This document shows, piece after piece, positions 1-10,689 of a stretch of 64,000 bases of DNA; the stretch's first letter is position 1; each line of letters opens with the position of its first letter. The notes below the pieces were generated by a model, which did no database searches, was not told the origin of the DNA, and worked only from the letters and a program-made list of their open reading frames with translations. The DNA comes from Chara braunii (lineage: Eukaryota > Streptophyta > Charophyceae > Charales > Characeae): the NCBI GenBank assembly GCA_003427395.1, contig BFEA01000005.1:301173-365172 (forward strand). Reading direction: 5' to 3'. Both the position numbers and the translations under genes were made by a program.

Positions 1-211
1 CTGTTAGGGTCATTGGTTCTGTTCGCTCCCAGTTCCCTACCCTCATTGAGCCTGATGACATGTGTTTTCCCCTGTCACTATGTGTGGATGCCCTTAGGAG
101 TTTTCGACCCCTAGGCTGCATTCGCCACCCTCAGAGACCACCCCACCCTTTGGTTTGCGACACACTTCTCATGTGACATATGGTTGTCTTGTTGATTGCT
201 TTGTTGCTCTC

Positions 212-416
212 AGACTGAGGCTACTGCCTCCGACATTTCTAGGATTTAGCTGTTCTGCTTTTGCTGTTCTTAGGACTTATGCACTAGTCAGTTGTTACCA
301 GACTAAGGCTAGTGCCTCCAACATTCTAGGATCTAGTTGTCACTACTTTCTGCTTTCCTAGGACATGTATGCTAGTTAGTTGCTTTTGCTTTCCTAGGAC
401 ATGTATGTTTGTTAGT
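212..416. repeat. Short degenerate tandem repeats
   Basis: A segment starting AGACTGAGGCTACTGCCTCC at 212 recurs in diverged form at 300, about 88 bp later. Inside the second copy a 36-bp period appears: TGCTTTCCTAGGACATGTAT starts at 351 and again at 387. The function is unknown. Confidence 0.6.
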
Positions 417-1319
417 TGCTTCTGCTTTCACTTAGGATGTTAGCTGTGACATTGCTGTTTTGTGACATTTTATATCCTAGGTTGCATCGCATGGACTCAA
501 CATGGAGCTTGCTCCGCATCCTAGACTACTCAGGTTTTCTTTTCTTTGGTAGAGTTCCGCTTCTTGGCGGAAGCATGTTTGTATCTAGGCGATCCATCAC
601 ATGCCGAGGATCGTGTAGCGGACCTCGGGTTGGCCTGTGAGACCAGCCCCTTGGCCTGTTCTCACAGGCCTGTGTTGTATTCGCGGTAGGCCAGTCCAGG
701 CCGGTACCTCTGTCGGTACCAGCCCGTCCAGTCCAGTCCCGTCAGTCCGCTGGGGTATACCCCAGCCATTGTCTGTTTCCAGTCTCATTCTTCACTTGCA
801 CATTTTGGAGTACGTGCGTTGGAGTCTTGCGTGGGGAGCTGCGCTGTGCACCTTGCTCCCTCCTTCTTCCTCCATCTCCATCTCTGTCACTAGCGGAGCA
901 CCACACCTGGTGGGTCCGCTACAACTGTATGACCTTGTATGCCATACCCTGGGTATGGGGAGTTACAGTAATCACTGTAACTGACTTAGAACATCAATCT
1001 GATTGTACGATTTCAGACACAGACTGTGCACTGAATTGCGATTTACCAGGGACTGACATAATTGAATTCTGACGGACAAAATTAAAGTTATGACTACCCC
1101 TAGTCTAGCCAAGCTTCAGCTATGGCAGCGCAAAATTCAAATTTGCATTATCACTGACAACAAGGCCCTGAATACACCAATTCACTACACAGTATAAATC
1201 GCAACACTGTAAAGCAGTCACAAATAAAAGTTGAGTCTGAGAAGAGGTCAAACAGGGTTAGTAGAAGTCAAAGAAGATAGGTAAGAGAAATTGGGTATGG
1301 TTGTCCCACAGGCTGTATT

Positions 1320-2575
1320 TCGATTTTTAATTATCAACTGACTTACAAAGCAAATTTTGCTAAACTAAAAATAGCCCCAGAATCGCCACACAAAATAGAG
1401 TAAGAAACACACTTACTTCAGGGATATCTCTGAAGCAGATGAGTACAACCCTGACTATGGTTGTCTGCTCAACCCCGTTTCGCCAGTTTCATCTCCTGAT
1501 GATTCCCAGTGTTCCCATGTACAAAATCTCCTAAAACTTGGTGATCTAGTAGATTACCCTGAGGCGCTTCACCCTCAACTGACAGAATCACTGAATTCTG
1601 ACTCCCAAATGCTGATAACTGAGATACTCAGTGCAACACTACTTTACCCTGTACTTCGCTGCTTGGAAATTGAGGATCCTGACCCAATTCCAAAATTGCA
1701 ACCTCCTGGGATCACTTCCTTGCTCATCGCCAGTATCCAGGTGAGTCGCCAGGCTAAAAATAGCCTTCTCGGAGCCTCCCAGGCCTCTGAGCATCAATCG
1801 CCACTCACTCCTGCACAACCCTAAGCAGGAGTATGCCACCCACTGTCCAATTCTTCTCGCCACACACTCACCACCACCACCCACAACCCTGAAGCTGACA
1901 AATCGCCATGAAACTCAACTCCAGTGTCTCGCCAGATAGTGGTAGTTGCTCCAACTCATCAATCACTTCACTGTCTGGATCCAATAGCTCCGATGCCAAC
2001 TGTTATGAACCTAGTTGCTTGTTGTCAGATGACCAACACTCACTGACATAGACTTGTGTGAGATGAACATAGTGGAAGACTTAACCATGACAGAGACCAC
2101 TGAAAGTGGACTTCGCTCCACAAAATCCTCACAACCAGTCACACAGGGAAGTCGAGTAGATCACATCCAAGAAACAATGAAGCAAAGATAGTCTGCACAC
2201 AATTTACACACTGTTTATTAAACTCAGAGTCTCAAGTTGCCAGGAAAACCCCAGAACTATGGTGCGCTGCTCAGAATTGAGCAGCACTTTACTCCCCAAC
2301 CCTAAGTAACCACTATCTCTATCCCTGAGTCCCTGAAACATCAAGCGCCACCCAGATACAACCTCCAAAAGGCAGCGCCACCCTGAACCAGGCCTCTGAG
2401 GCCAAGCGCCTCTCAGAGGATGAAGAAGAAGACCAGCGCCACAGTATTTAATGATGATGAAGTGCCAAATGACTTCCCGAGCGGAAGTCTGCGGCAGCGC
2501 CACCTCTCCTGACAAGATGATCTCTGAGGAAGTAGCTGCAGCTATAGCTAAAGCGCCACACACCCTGTAACCCTA
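1320..2575. repeat. Degenerate repeat with recurring CGCCAC motif
   Basis: CGCCAC or CGCCA recurs many times, often as GCGCCAC between 2340 and 2570. Minus-strand translations around 1750-1800 and 2300-2400 share a weak E/GWRLM pattern, which suggests old duplicated copies of one sequence. No family was recognised. Confidence 0.35.
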
Positions 2576-3122
2576 CTCCAGAGGAGGGTCCAACAGGGCA
2601 CCGATTTCTCTCGCCTCCAGCAGACTTCAGAAAGCCCGAACCTCTAAACAGCCCCTCGTGCTGTCAGAGTACAGCGCAGGTCCCAGCTATGGCCGGCGCT
2701 CCGCAGGTCCGGCTATGTCTGTCTCCTCCAACGCTGAAACTGTCACCACTCCAGTTCACGCGTTGCTCAGCAGCGATGTACACAGTACCAACTGCCAAAA
2801 GCCCTGAACCGATGTGCCCCTCCTATCTATAACCTACACTAGCCTAGACACGACCTAGACCGGACTGACTGGACCGACCAGTACCATTTCAGTTTCGGCC
2901 TCTCGGCCTCTACCTACCCAGCTATAGGCTATAGGACTGTCTATCAGCATACGCCCTTAGGGCCTGCCTGTCCTAGGGGTAGTCCGGGCCTGCTATTCAC
3001 AGTTAAGGTAGCTGTAGGTACTGTTAGTTAGTACGGGCCTATATTTTCCCGAATTTGCAGATATGTCCCTCTCGGATTTTCCCTACAGGCAGGTCTCTCG
3101 GTTAGCCCTCGGCCAAACAAAA

Positions 3123-3596
3123 TTACGAATTTATCCTACCTATAGTACAGCCTTGATGAGAGAGGCTACATGCAACCAAAACCAGCAAGTCATTGCACAT
3201 GGCATTGCTGCCCTCTCCACCGTGCAGGTCATGGCCGACCAGTGCTGCATGCTCCCTCTGCTGCTCCACGTCGTTGTGCTGCTTCTGGTGGTCCCTCTGC
3301 TGTTCCTCGGCGCTGTGCTGCTTCTCGTTGAAGTAGTCATTCGTGGCGTCGTCGCATTGTCGAAGGTCTTCCCACGTTCCCCCCATCCTGCGTTTGATCC
3401 ACCACCTTGGTGTCGCTCGCGGAATGACGCCACAACCCAATGTGTAGCACAACTCAATGACAGCCTCCGAAGTTGCCACGTAGTCAGGGCCGTCATCCGC
3501 AGCTTGCATAAGCGTCCTTCTTCTATGCACGCGCAACTGCTCCTTCATTCGTTCCAGTGCCCTCTCCTGCTGACAACGAAGAACAACGGTTGACAC
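3123..3596 (-). pseudogene. Harbinger/HARBI1-like transposase, N-terminal fragment (tentative)
   Basis: The minus-strand frame of 157 codons opens with a basic segment (RALERMKEQLRVHRRR) and then has PRWWIKRRMGGTWEDLRQCD followed by DATNDYFNEK. As I recall the family, this arrangement precedes the DDE nuclease domain of PIF/Harbinger transposases in plants and algae. The first 100 or so residues fit that idea. The rest turns into Q/H-rich sequence and no DDE catalytic domain follows, so it would be a truncated relic. More open minus-strand sequence lies upstream (3734-3997) and could be an earlier exon, but I see no convincing splice junction. The assignment rests on a short motif and could be wrong. 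Confidence 0.35.
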
Positions 3597-3997
3597 AGCC
3601 GCTGGGTTGCCCGCTCAAGCGGTGTCAATAGCACACGTCCGCCCTCTCCGCCGCCCTCCATCACCACCACCTCCACAGGGATGACGTCTCTCCGCTGCCG
3701 TCTCGATCCTCGCACCCCAGAGACTTAATCCGCTCACCCCACGAGGAGAGGTCCGAGAAGCTGCCGCCTTTTCGTGGATGCCGTCCCCCTGGCGGAACTG
3801 TGTGTGACGGTGCGGACGACGTGGAGGAGAAGCTCGGCGGCAATGGACGCACCCGGTGCACGCACGTACATTAACCGGGAGGTGGGCGGAAGGGACATCG
3901 CCACTAAGGCCAATTCAGCTCTGCACTGTCTGCGTGCTGCAAGCCGAACGTCTTCGTCATCACCACAACCGTACTTCAAATTGTGAATTTCAAACAT

Positions 3998-4380
3998 AGA
4001 GATCCCCCTTTTTTAATTTATTTTTTGTGGCCTGCCTCATGCCCTTTCCCGCCGGGCGTCGCTGGACCATGCCGTCTCCACATGGTCACTGGACGCTGGA
4101 CCACGGACACCCCTGCACGTGGCCGCGTATTTTCGTATGAAAATGGCTGCGGGCAGGCCACAAGGAAACGTCCTCGGGGGACGTCCCCAAGGATGTGTGG
4201 AACGCCGCCGCAAAATTCCCTTACAAGCCACAAGGAAAATTCCTTGTGGCTCAAGGAATTCACAAGGAGTGTCTAACAACGCCCATAAGCAGCCTGATAA
4301 CAATTCTAAAAATCAAAGCTTTGATCTCATCGGCCGGGTTTATGATCCCTAGTTTTCCCCTGGCCTTGGGCTGAGAAATA
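3998..4380. other. No gene seen; ACAAGG-rich stretch with palindrome
   Basis: CACAAGGA motifs recur at about 4157, 4230, 4245 and 4260, the 4245 copy on the opposite strand as one palindrome arm. No coding signature or RNA gene was seen. Confidence 0.4.
4226..4251. repeat. Perfect 12-bp-arm palindrome
   Basis: AGCCACAAGGAA (4226-4237) and its exact reverse complement TTCCTTGTGGCT (4240-4251) are separated by two A residues. This gives a perfect cruciform or hairpin. The role is unknown. Confidence 0.8.
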
Positions 4381-4717
4381 TATACTTCCATGCGACCCAA
4401 TTGCAGGGTTCACTTGTGCTGTGAGTAGATGATGTACTGCTTTGCTCCATGTTGGATGTGTGGACTGCCTTGCTTATGCTCCACCGCTGCCTTTCCAAGT
4501 TCTTTGCTTGTGTGCCGTGTAGTTCGGCAGCTTTGTTGGTGTTGTCTTGACCTTTGTTGTGCTGTTGCCATGCTGCTCCTCTGCTTGCGCTGTTGTTCTT
4601 ATGCAGTTAGCTTGGGTGTTCTGCAGTTGGGTTGCCGCGATGGCATTGCATCACGCTTTGCTGAGTCGTTGCCAGCTGCGATGCTCGGCTTGCAGTGTTG
4701 CCTGCAGACAGTCTGCC

Positions 4718-4803
4718 TTCAACCAGGGTCAAAGGGTTTGTGACCCAAAGCGTCAATATGGGGATTCCACAGATGATTCTCGAGGGTTCAGCCTAATCAT
4801 CAG
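4718..4803 (+). repeat. R repeat, module b, copy 1
   Basis: The block runs from AACCAGGGTCAAAGGG through GGATTCCACAGATGATTCTC to GAGGGTTCAGCCTAATCA. Diverged copies of the same block occur at 6354, 7440 and 14456. It is part of an unnamed dispersed repeat whose copies also share module a (see 5300-5530). No protein or RNA signature was recognised. Confidence 0.6.
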
Positions 4804-5299
4804 TTTTTCTTTTTTCTCGCTCTTTCCTTTTTCTGGGAACTTGTACTTCTCTTGTCTGCTATTCTTTTGCCTTGCTGCTCTTTGGTTCGCCGTCTTTTCC
4901 TTCACTACCTATGGCTCTTGCTGCCATTTGTTGTCCTTGCCTATTTTGCCTTCGCCTTGCGTTTATTTGGTCTTGCTCAATTTTGCCTTGAGGCTTTATG
5001 CCTTGTTGCATGCGCTTTCCTGGCCTTTGTCCTCGCTGCCTTGTGCTGTTTGTTTGTTCTGTCTCGCTATAAGCGGAGGTTTCTGTGAAATCGCATGGGA
5101 AGTGGTTCCATCCTTTCAGCTCTTCGAATATACTCTTCACTGTGGCTTGCCCTGCAACCTTCTCTTTCGAGTCTTTCATGTGCGAACGCTTCTTCCCCCA
5201 TCAAACATACGCACACAGACGCTCATTTTCTATTTTTTTCTTTCCTTTTCTATTTTTCTTCTAATTCTCGTGGCTTTTCTTGTGCTGCTCATGTGTGTC

Positions 5300-5530
5300 T
5301 ACCTCTAAGTTGTGGCATATAGTCGGTGTCTCTTTGTTTGGAGTGCCTGCAACACTATGAGGGGGGCTGCTGTGTTCAGAATGCCCATGTGTCGATAATT
5401 CCTGGGTGATAACAGAGACCATAATCCAAGTGACTCCCTGGCTCCGGGGGTGGTATAAACCTACAGTATGCTGAGTTCTACTAGTGGTGCAAGTAGGTGA
5501 TTATCTGCTGCAGTCCATGCTCGATGTATG
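5300..5530 (+). repeat. R repeat, module a, copy 1 (empty site for the U6 insertion)
   Basis: The module reads from CTACCTCTAAG through TTTGGAGTGCCTGCAACACT to the GATGTATGTACTGCC segment. Copies occur at 6775-7110 and 10690-10930. This copy has uninterrupted GGAGTGCCTGCAACAC at the place where the 6775 copy carries a U6 insertion, so it serves as a pre-insertion reference. Confidence 0.7.
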
Positions 5531-6335
5531 TACTGCCTTGTTCTTGCTGCTCTGTAGCTTCATGCCCCATCCACTTGCCTTGTCTTCCAGTGCTGCTCGC
5601 CTGTTTGCTTTGTAGTTTGCCTGGTTCGTGGCTCGCCTCCTTTGTGCGTCACTGCCTTGTTGCCTAGCTGCCTTGTAGCTTTGCTGCGTTGTTGCCTGCT
5701 GCTCATTGTGCCCCCCTGCTGCTTGCCTTGTCTTTTCACTGCCTTTTTGCCTCGCAGCCCCATTGCCTTGTTGTTTCCCTGCCATGTCACCTCGCTTCAT
5801 TGCTTCCTTGTCACCTCACTGCCTTGTACCCCATGCTTTGCTGCCGTGTTGCCCACTGCTTATCGGGATTGCACTGCTGCTTACCTTGTCGGTTGGCCGC
5901 ATTGTTGATGTTGCCTTATGCCTTGATGCCTTGTTGTTGCCTTGCTGCCTCGCTGCCTTGTTGCCTTGATGCCTTGTGCTTGGCTGGCTTGTTGCCCACT
6001 GCTCTCCAGGTCGCACAGCTGCTTGCTTTGTTGTTCGGCTGCCTTGTCGATGCTCCCCTGTTGCCTCACGGTCTTGCTTTGCTTCGTCCTGCCTCCCTCT
6101 GGCCCATTCCTTGCCTTGTTGTTTGGCTTCCCACCCACCTCCCCCATGTGCTGCAGCCTATGTGCCTTGCTGTTGCTTGCGCTCTAGTGCCTTTTTGCTT
6201 TGCCCTTGCCTTGCTGCTTGTGATGTCACCTGTTGGCTGCCCACCCACCTCCCCCGTGCCCTCCGACCTATGCTCCTTGCTGTTGCTTGTCATCCAGTGC
6301 CTGGTTGCCACACCCTTGTCTTGCTGTGATGTCAC
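5527..6335 (+). repeat. Low-complexity minisatellite-like TGCCTTG tract
   Basis: Variants of CTGCCTTGT and TTGCCTCGC repeat back to back with a degenerate period near 9 bp. This yields Cys/Leu/Ala-rich translations on the plus strand and Gln/Ala/Arg-rich ones on the minus strand. Frames open for more than 200 codons follow from the base composition. I do not regard them as genes. Confidence 0.65.
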
Positions 6336-6353
6336 CTACTGGCTGTCCACTTA

Positions 6354-6450
6354 CAAAAGGGGTTAACGGAGATCATGACTCAAAGTACAAATACGAGGAT
6401 TCCGCAGACTGCCAAGGGTCCAACCTCCTAACAAGTCCATACGAGTCTGA
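6354..6450 (+). repeat. R repeat, module b, copy 2
   Basis: It contains GAGGATTCCGCAGACTGCC followed by AAGGGTCCAACCTCCTAAC, matching the blocks at 4718, 7440 and 14456. Confidence 0.6.
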
Positions 6451-6809
6451 TGAAGCAGTCTTGTCATTTAGCTCGTGCTTTTGCTTGTTGCTCTTGAGTA
6501 TTTGTGTTGATGACACTTGGGTCTTATGCCTGAAAGTCCACCGGGCTCGGAAGCTTTGGAACACATCTCTGGGAACTCATGTCGAGTCTGCTCCTGGGGA
6601 AAACCATGCCTCGGTGTGAAGTTTGATCACTGGGGGTATGCATCACACACATCAACACACACACAGACGATCATATTTCTTTTCTTCCAGTCGCTCTATG
6701 TATTTTCTTGGTGTTGTTCACTTTGTGTGCAGTGAGGTCTTTTCCCATGCTCTCCTGTCTCTAAGTACAGTACCTGTAAGATGAGCCAAATAGTCAGTGC
6801 CTCTTTATT

Positions 6810-6844
6810 AGAAGTGCCCTATGACGGTCCTTCGGGACATCCGT

Positions 6845-6876
<32 letters not shown>

Positions 6877-6961
6877 GGCCCCTGCGCAAGGATGACACAC
6901 ATAAATCGAGAAATGGTCCAAATTGAAAAAAAAAAAAAAAGGAAGAAAAAAAAGAAGTGCC
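6810..6961 (+). mobile_element. Retroposed U6 insertion with 9-bp target-site duplication
   Basis: The insertion is bounded by AGAAGTGCC at 6810-6818 and an identical AGAAGTGCC at 6953-6961. Between them lie 8 extra bases, a nearly full U6 sequence and an A-rich tail (6926-6952). Homologous R copies at about 5333 and 10741 have a single, uninterrupted site. Direct repeats plus a terminal poly-A are the hallmarks of LINE-machinery (target-primed) retroposition of a small RNA. Confidence 0.85.
6827..6924 (+). pseudogene. U6: U6 spliceosomal RNA retropseudogene
   Basis: The sequence begins GTCCTTCGGGACATCC, a U6 5' stem-loop one base pair shorter than the usual plant form. It keeps AAATTGGAACGATACAGAGA with the ACAGAGA box, the AGATTAGC segment with the AGC triad, CCCCTGCGCAAGGATGACAC, and the end AAATGGTCCAAATT. 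U6 pairs with U4 and U2 and forms the catalytic core of the spliceosome. A real U6 gene ends in a Pol III T-run and, in plants, has an upstream sequence element and a TATA box at fixed spacing. Here the 3' end runs into poly-A and I see no upstream element, so this is a retroposed copy, almost full length but probably not transcribed. Confidence 0.9.
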
Positions 6962-7110
6962 ATGTGATGTATATAGGAGGATGCTATGTTTGCAATGCCC
7001 GTATCTGTCTGTAACTCCTTGACTCATGATGATGGCATGACCCTGAAGGCTGTAGGGTTCTACGTGTGCGGTAAGTCATAGTCCCCTACGATCTGTGTTG
7101 TGTGTGTGGA

Positions 7111-8331
7111 CTGCCTTGTCAGTGCTGCGCTGCTGCACTGTCCGCTTGCCTTGCATTGCCTTGTTGCCCTGCTGCTTAGCCTTGCTTCGTGTCTGCCTGC
7201 TTGCCTCCCTTGGCCTGCTGTGCGTCTGCCCACTTGCTTGCCTTGCTTGCCTTGTTGGTACTTGCTTAGTTGCCTCGTTGCGTGTGCGCTCTCCTGATTG
7301 CTGTACCTAGTGCCTGGCTGTTACTTGGCTTGCTGGTTTGTCGTTTGACATTCTGCCCATTCCGTGCCTGCCCACCCTTTGCTTTATACGGGTGCCTGCT
7401 TGCTTTGCACTTAAGTTGTCATCTTCTGGCTGTCCACTCGAACCAGGGTTGAAGTGTTGGACTATTGACTCACAGCATCAATATAAGGATTCCGCAGACT
7501 GTCGAGGGTTCAACCTCCTAATGCATCGGTGAAAGTCGATTGAAAGTCTCTCATGATCACTTTCTTCCTATCGAAGCTCTGCTTTCCAGGCTGTGTGCAT
7601 GCACTACTAAGATCTGCTCCACGGTTGCTTCTGCACGGATGAAGTGGCGGGTCATGATGGGTTCTGGCCCCAATTTTTCGTAATTTTCGAATTCTTGTAC
7701 TAAAGCAGGGTAGATTGCATGCGGAGAAGGGCAATCACACATTCTTTATTAGAATTTGTGCCCTTTTTGCATACTAGGATTTTTGAGGGTTTAGTGGGCG
7801 CATTGAAGATCAATTGAATGCCATAACTGGAAAGGTTGCATGTGCATTTTGTTTGGCATTTTCGGTTAAGTCTTATGCAAGGCAACCTTGGTGAAACGAC
7901 ACTTTGAATTTTTGAATTTCTATGGGACAATTCGCCCTTCAATGTCGAACAGTGTAGTGTAGGATGTTTTTGCATAAATCGATGGCTGTGTGTACCTGGG
8001 ACTTTTGATTAGTGGAGTGGATAGGAATCAGGGCTCCTGGGTTTCTTGCGAATTTTCCCTGCTGTTTCTTGCAACTGAACTTTGTCGCCTCGCACGAGCG
8101 ACTTCTCGCCACGCTCTCCTCCCCATACCTCAATAGAGTCAGTACTTTTCCCCTACTTCCCGCTGAAAGCTTCTCACCTGTCACTATCTCCCTTCTCTTT
8201 TCTTGCATGCATGCTTCATTTGCTTTCTTTTCCCCTCGCTTCTTCTTGATGCCGGCGCGACTCGCTTTTCCGCACTCACCCCCTTCCCTGTTTTCCGAGT
8301 CCCTGACACTCTGTTGGCCAGACATGATGCA
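7111..8331. other. No recognised gene
   Basis: The first part continues the TGCCTTG-like tract of the R repeat and includes R module b at 7440-7550. From 7560 on I see no domain, RNA gene or repeat boundary. Confidence 0.4.
7440..7550 (+). repeat. R repeat, module b, copy 3
   Basis: It contains AACCAGGGTTGAAGTG, then AAGGATTCCGCAGACTGTCG and AGGGTTCAACCTCCTAATGC. It matches copies 1, 2 and 4 in order and spacing. Confidence 0.6.
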
Positions 8332-8541
8332 GGTATGATTGTTGCGTGCAGAATGGCTAAGTTCCCAGTATGATTGTTGCGTGCAGAATGGCTAAGTTCC
8401 CGGTATGATTGTTGCGTGCAGAATGGCTAAGTTCCCGGTATGATTGTTGCGTGCAGAATGGCTAAGTTCCCGGTATGATTGTTGCGTGCAGAATGGCTAA
8501 GTTCCCGGTATGATTGTTGCATGCAGAATGGCTAAGTTCCC
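8332..8541 (+). repeat. 35-bp minisatellite, six copies
   Basis: A 35-bp unit starting GGTATGATTGTTGCGTGCAG begins at 8332, 8367, 8402, 8437, 8472 and 8507 in exact register. Units 2-5 are nearly identical, and the first and last carry edge variants. There are no spacers, so this is a plain tandem array. Confidence 0.95.
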
Positions 8542-8761
8542 CATGCCACAGTTCAATCATGCAACTCATGACACATTTCGTACTCTTCATCCTCTTTCCC
8601 TCTCGGATGACCCTCCTGCTCTCTCACCTGCACCCTCAACGCCATAGGTGTCAAAAGCGTAACTTCCACTTTCTCTCTACTCGTTTCAGAGTTAGCGCGA
8701 TCACAATGGTCTGCTAGCTGAGGTTTGTCTCTGTGTGTGAATGGATCAGACGAGCCCACTG

Positions 8762-8813
8762 GGAGGGAGGGAGAGAGGGAGGAAGGAAGGAAGGAAGGAA
8801 GAGCGAGCGAGCG

Positions 8814-8893
<80 letters not shown>

Positions 8894-8894
8894 N

Positions 8895-8980
<86 letters not shown>
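8762..8980. repeat. GA microsatellite with GGAA and GAGC shoulders
   Basis: (GGAA)n and (GAGC)n lead into an uninterrupted GA tract of about 160 bp, with one undetermined base at 8894. The lone N suggests a join or an unresolved length within the repeat. Arg-Glu and Leu-Ser dipeptide frames over it are artefacts. Confidence 0.95.
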
Positions 8981-8983
<3 letters not shown>

Positions 8984-10085
8984 GCACATTCGAAACTATT
9001 TTGCTATCTTGTGCTTGTTTGATTCTTCCTCTCTTTCTTCTTCCTTTTCCTCCCCTTGGTCCTGAACCATCTCTTCGGCTTTTGCAAAATAATACACGCC
9101 ATGCAAATGTGATTATGCCTTAAGGTTGATCATGAAGGTAGTGTGTTGAGACTGAACAATGATGATGGTTTTCCTCTTCTTGCCCTTTTTCCCTTTTTGA
9201 ACATGATCTCAGGCTATTCACGACCAGCACAACCCTCCACCCTTGCTGCTTCTTTTCGACCAGCACAGCCCTCCGCCCTTCCCCTACCAAAGCAAAGGGT
9301 CTGTCAGTGGCAAGTCAGAGAAGCAGCAGCAAGGATCTACCGCCCCTACTTCTTATCTGACGAGACCTTTTGTTCCGCCTCTGTTGGCTTGGGGTTCATC
9401 ATCATGGAGACTAAGTTTCCTCCATACTCTCCGCTTCTGCCCTATCAAGAACTCACTGCGATCCCCTGGCCCACCATCGCCCCCTTCTGGCCGTACAAGC
9501 GCCTCTTTCACCTACAAGGTGCGCAACGACACTGACGGCCAGGTTCAGTGCACTCGACTTAGAACATTCACCTCAGAGTCCGAGCTATGTGAACTGCGTA
9601 ACCAACACATAAGAGAGCTACGTGACCCCGTGCACAACCCAAAACCCTTTAGTTGCAGAAAGAGTCGACAACGACAGCGAATGTAGCGAAAATCGATCCC
9701 GTCATCTTTTTATTTTGGCTTCGTCCACCTTCTCATTTTGATCCTCTGTCCACCCCTGGAATGATCCGCTACATTGCATCCCTAACCTTCTCCTCCTACA
9801 GATTGCTTCATTGCTTCACTACCCTGATGAACCCGTCACCAGAGGTCTCAGTTCTGACCTGAGACTCCACCCCCCATTTCCTAAGATCCTACGCACATCC
9901 CCACTTTCTGGGCCTGCATCCACTCTAATCAGAAAGTCGCGCTGCCGGTGAGGTTGGCAGTCCCTCATACATTTCCCTTGTGGTGTGCATATGTTTGGAT
10001 GCCTGTGTGAGTATGTGGTCACTGCATGTTGCACTTTGAGTTCAAAGGTCTAGCAACATTCCCCCTCGCACACACACCGAGAGAT
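8981..10085. other. No recognised gene
   Basis: An open frame (9243-9686, plus strand) has no motif I can place. No repeats or RNA genes were seen. Confidence 0.4.
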
Positions 10086-10087
10086 GG

Positions 10088-10456
10088 TTAACAACTGACA
10101 CTATTGACATGTCACTTTCAGCCACTTCAGGTCCCCACCTGAAACTCCTGAAATGACCTGAAGTGGCTGAAGATTCTGAAAGGGGTTTCAAGTACCCCCA
10201 TCCAAATGGTTGGATGGGGGTACCTGAAACCCCTTTCAGAAGCTTCAGGCACTTCAGCAGTTTCAGGTCCCCACCTGAAATTCCTGAAATGACCTGAAGT
10301 GGATGAAGCTTCTGAAAGGGGTTTCAAGTACCCCATCCAAATGGCTGAATGGGGGTACCTGAAACCCCTTTCAGAAGCTTCAGCCACTTCAGCGGTTTCA
10401 GGTCCCCAACACCTGAAACTCCTGAAATGACCTGAAGTGGCTGAAAAAACAGGCTG

Positions 10457-10505
<49 letters not shown>

Positions 10506-10618
10506 GTGTCCTCCAAACCACCCGAAACTTCTGAAATGACCTGAAGTGTCTTCAGGCCATTTCAGCGGTTTCAGACCACTTCAGAATCTTTCATTCTGAA
10601 ATTTCAGGTGGTCGTTAA
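10088..10618. mobile_element. M1: TTAA-bounded foldback (multi-hairpin) element
   Basis: The element is bounded by TTAA at 10088-10091 and 10615-10618, with short inverted ends (TTAACAAC against TTAACGAC on the opposite strand). Inside are nested inverted repeats. TTCAGCCACTTCAGGT (10117-10132) pairs perfectly with 10156-10171. Segments 10178-10205 and 10210-10237 form a near-perfect 27-28 bp hairpin with a 4-nt loop. A second such hairpin lies at about 10315-10380. CCTGAAATGACCTGAAGTG recurs about every 130-140 bp. There is no open frame of note, so it is non-autonomous. TTAA ends are typical of piggyBac-type insertion, but a transposase family cannot be assigned from this alone. Confidence 0.6.
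10459..10501. repeat. AT microsatellite inside M1
   Basis: An uninterrupted run of alternating A and T, about 42 bp, sits between the third and fourth hairpin modules of M1. Confidence 0.95.
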
Positions 10619-10689
10619 CCGCTAGTGCACACACCCTACACACACACATTCACATTGTTTGTTTGTTCTTTCTCAGTGCCCCTATGCTC

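Larger units (their letters stand above)
1..3060. other. No recognised gene; degenerate repeats only
   Basis: I see no conserved protein domain, RNA gene or intact mobile element here. Open frames are short and lack recognisable motifs. Two weak repeat patterns are listed separately at 212-416 and 1320-2575. Confidence 0.5.
6775..7110 (+). repeat. R repeat, module a, copy 2 (carries the U6 insertion)
   Basis: It is homologous to 5300-5530 and 10690-10930. The homology is interrupted at AGAAGTGCC by the U6-derived insertion and resumes after a second AGAAGTGCC at 6953-6961. The right part (from 7030) matches the GTAGGGTTCTACGTG...GGACTGCC segment of the other copies. Confidence 0.7.

Noticed and set aside
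5689-6366. Long Cys/Leu/Ala-rich open frame that could be a membrane protein
   Set aside because: It is coded by a degenerate TGCCTTG repeat; frames are open in several registers and on both strands, as expected from composition.
6827-6924. Functional U6 gene
   Set aside because: No T-run terminator and no upstream element; it has poly-A and target duplications instead.
8332-8541. CRISPR-like array
   Set aside because: Units are contiguous without spacers and the genome is eukaryotic. The same holds for the 25-bp array at 45251.
8725-9123. Arg-Glu and Leu-Ser dipeptide repeat proteins
   Set aside because: These are translations of the GA microsatellite. The same appears at 45.5, 46.4-46.6 and 62.7 kb.
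9243-9686. Candidate 147-codon host gene
   Set aside because: Ser/Pro-rich, no recognisable motif, an overlapping frame of similar length, no splice or promoter support.
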